The position numbers were made by a program, and so were the translations under genes. Shown here piece after piece: positions 12,777 to 13,362 of a stretch of 13,362 nucleotides of DNA (position 1 is its first letter; each line of letters begins with the position of its first letter). Location of the stretch: NCBI GenBank assembly GCA_007134625.1, contig SLKL01000064.1, positions 1 to 13,362 of the forward strand, written 5' to 3'. The notes under the pieces are model-generated. The model had not been told where the DNA came from. It did no database searches and saw only the letters and a list, made by a program, of their open reading frames with translations. Origin of the DNA: Saprospiraceae bacterium. GTDB taxonomy: Bacteria > Bacteroidota > Bacteroidia > Chitinophagales > Saprospiraceae.

Positions 12777-13132
12777 CATCTATATGGGATGCCTGCTGCT
12801 AAAATTTATTTTCAGGCTAATCTGTTGTGGAATTTTGATTGATCTGCGAGCCAAGATTTTTTCTGTAGGATATGCAAATATTAGGTACCTAACAGCACTT
12901 ATCTCGTTGGGGTATCTTATTTTTTTTACCGAAATTTGGTGGCTAACGACCCCTTATTCAATCTGATGGATTATATTGCTTGTTGACCTTAAATTCCTAA
13001 CTGCACCTACTCTAATGCTCAATATGGGTGAGTTTTGAGAACCAATAAGTATCTGCCACGACATCCCCCGTTAGGAATGACTTCCTAGTGGAAGGGAGTA
13101 TGTCAATAAAAACACCAAGTAAACCCAACCCC
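12777..13132. other. Non-coding gap right of the hip operon
   Basis: No convincing gene was found in these 356 bp. A hydrophobic 60-codon frame at 12784-12966 has no recognisable features and covers the direct repeat at 12924-12947. TAGGAA (13072-13077) and TTCCTA (13082-13087) form a 6-bp hairpin with a TGAC loop, without a U tract on either strand. CCTAACAGCACTTA (12890-12903) resembles CCTAACTGCACCTA about 100 bp downstream. Confidence 0.4.
12924..12947 (+). repeat. Direct repeat flanking the hip operon, copy 2
   Basis: The copy starts TTTTACCGAAATT and ends GGTGGCTAAC, 22 of 24 identical to 10799-10822 in the same orientation, 2125 bp away. The hip operon with its operators lies wholly between the two. 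Confidence 0.65.
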
Positions 13133-13362
13133 CTACTGCTTATTAAAAAGATTATACCCAAGGGTCCAGCTTTGGGTGCTGGCAAAGTCATCTGTAGGCT
13201 CGGGTTCTTTAGATTCTTGTTTGGTGGTTTCCGGGATTACAAAAACTATGTCTATTTCATTGAAATTGGAACAGAGGATGCCGGGCATGCTGACAAGTGA
13301 GGATGAGTAAGCCGGAGAATCTTTTCTGGCTGAAACGGCAAAAAGCAGGTCGTCATCCTTCA
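13133..13362 (-). CDS. Possible C-terminal part of an unknown gene, cut by the window edge
   Basis: A minus-strand frame is open from the window edge for 75 codons to a TAG at 13133-13135. The visible part includes FAVSARKDSPAYSSSLVSMP, FNEIDIVFVIPETTKQ and an acidic linker, ESKEPEPTDDFASTQSW, ending GYNLFNKQ. The composition looks like real protein (hydrophobic stretch, then a Glu/Pro-rich tail), but I do not recognise a family. A competing plus-strand frame from the ATG at 13100 to 13300 (basic, MSIKTPSKPNPLLLIKKI) overlaps it, and only one can be real. The minus frame is slightly favoured because it continues past the window edge. Confidence 0.35.
   Translation of the reverse strand, partial: KDDDLLFAVSARKDSPAYSSSLVSMPGILCSNFNEIDIVFVIPETTKQESKEPEPTDDFASTQSWTLGYNLFNKQ

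Noticed and set aside
12784..12966. Small hydrophobic membrane protein or toxin
   Set aside because: It has no family resemblance or ribosome-binding context and overlaps the repeated element; the direct repeat explains part of it.

Overview
The window most likely comes from a Bacteroidota genome, perhaps the Saprospirales/Chitinophagales side, though the exact lineage cannot be fixed from sequence alone. The evidence is several perfect TAnnTTTG -7 boxes (the phylum's promoter signature), weak or absent Shine-Dalgarno sites, lipoproteins with acidic export-type tails (CSDDDD, CKDE), a CTDxxAxNFNPxAD cysteine motif, TapB-like and other small phylum-typical proteins, and CCCTTCGAC...CTCAGGG REP-like elements.

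Layout. 1-290 is a tandem array of a 17-bp perfect hairpin (CAACCCCTTTGGGGTTG) on a 48-bp period, with a 174-bp higher-order period. 326-1754 (minus strand) holds radC and a short single-stranded DNA-binding protein. The ssb start region (1755-1931) carries a helically phased CGT repeat and is divergent from a small conserved gene at 1932-2243. 2386-3531 (minus) is a cystathionine gamma-synthase/lyase-family PLP enzyme. 3721-4410 is a secreted TapB-like protein. 4544-7244 looks like an operon: a TerC-family membrane protein, the ApbE flavin transferase and a DEDDh 3'-5' exonuclease.

7245-10358 is a probable copper/oxidative module. An intergenic stretch with a REP-like element and a perfect 18-bp palindrome precedes a divergent MbnP-like lipoprotein, a clearer MbnP-family lipoprotein and an MbnH-like di-haem c-type peroxidase lipoprotein. 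The last two genes are 9 bp apart. In methanotrophs MbnH oxidises a tryptophan of MbnP to kynurenine to build a copper site; here only the second lipoprotein keeps the YWxxW tryptophans.

10371-10718 (minus) is a small conserved protein. 10947-12644 (minus) is a tripartite hipB-hipS-hipT toxin-antitoxin operon of the HipBST type: HTH regulator, a free-standing HipA N-subdomain-1 protein (HipS) and a kinase (HipT) with an SIS Gly-rich loop and intact NGDxHxxN catalytic motif. Three 16-bp dyads, exactly 61 bp apart, lie at its promoter. One covers the hipB start codon and a perfect TATATTTG box lies between the first two. A REP-like element supplies the last residues and stop codon of hipS, and a diverged direct repeat flanks the whole operon. 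The right end (12777-13362) is mostly non-coding, with a possible partial gene on the minus strand running off the window.
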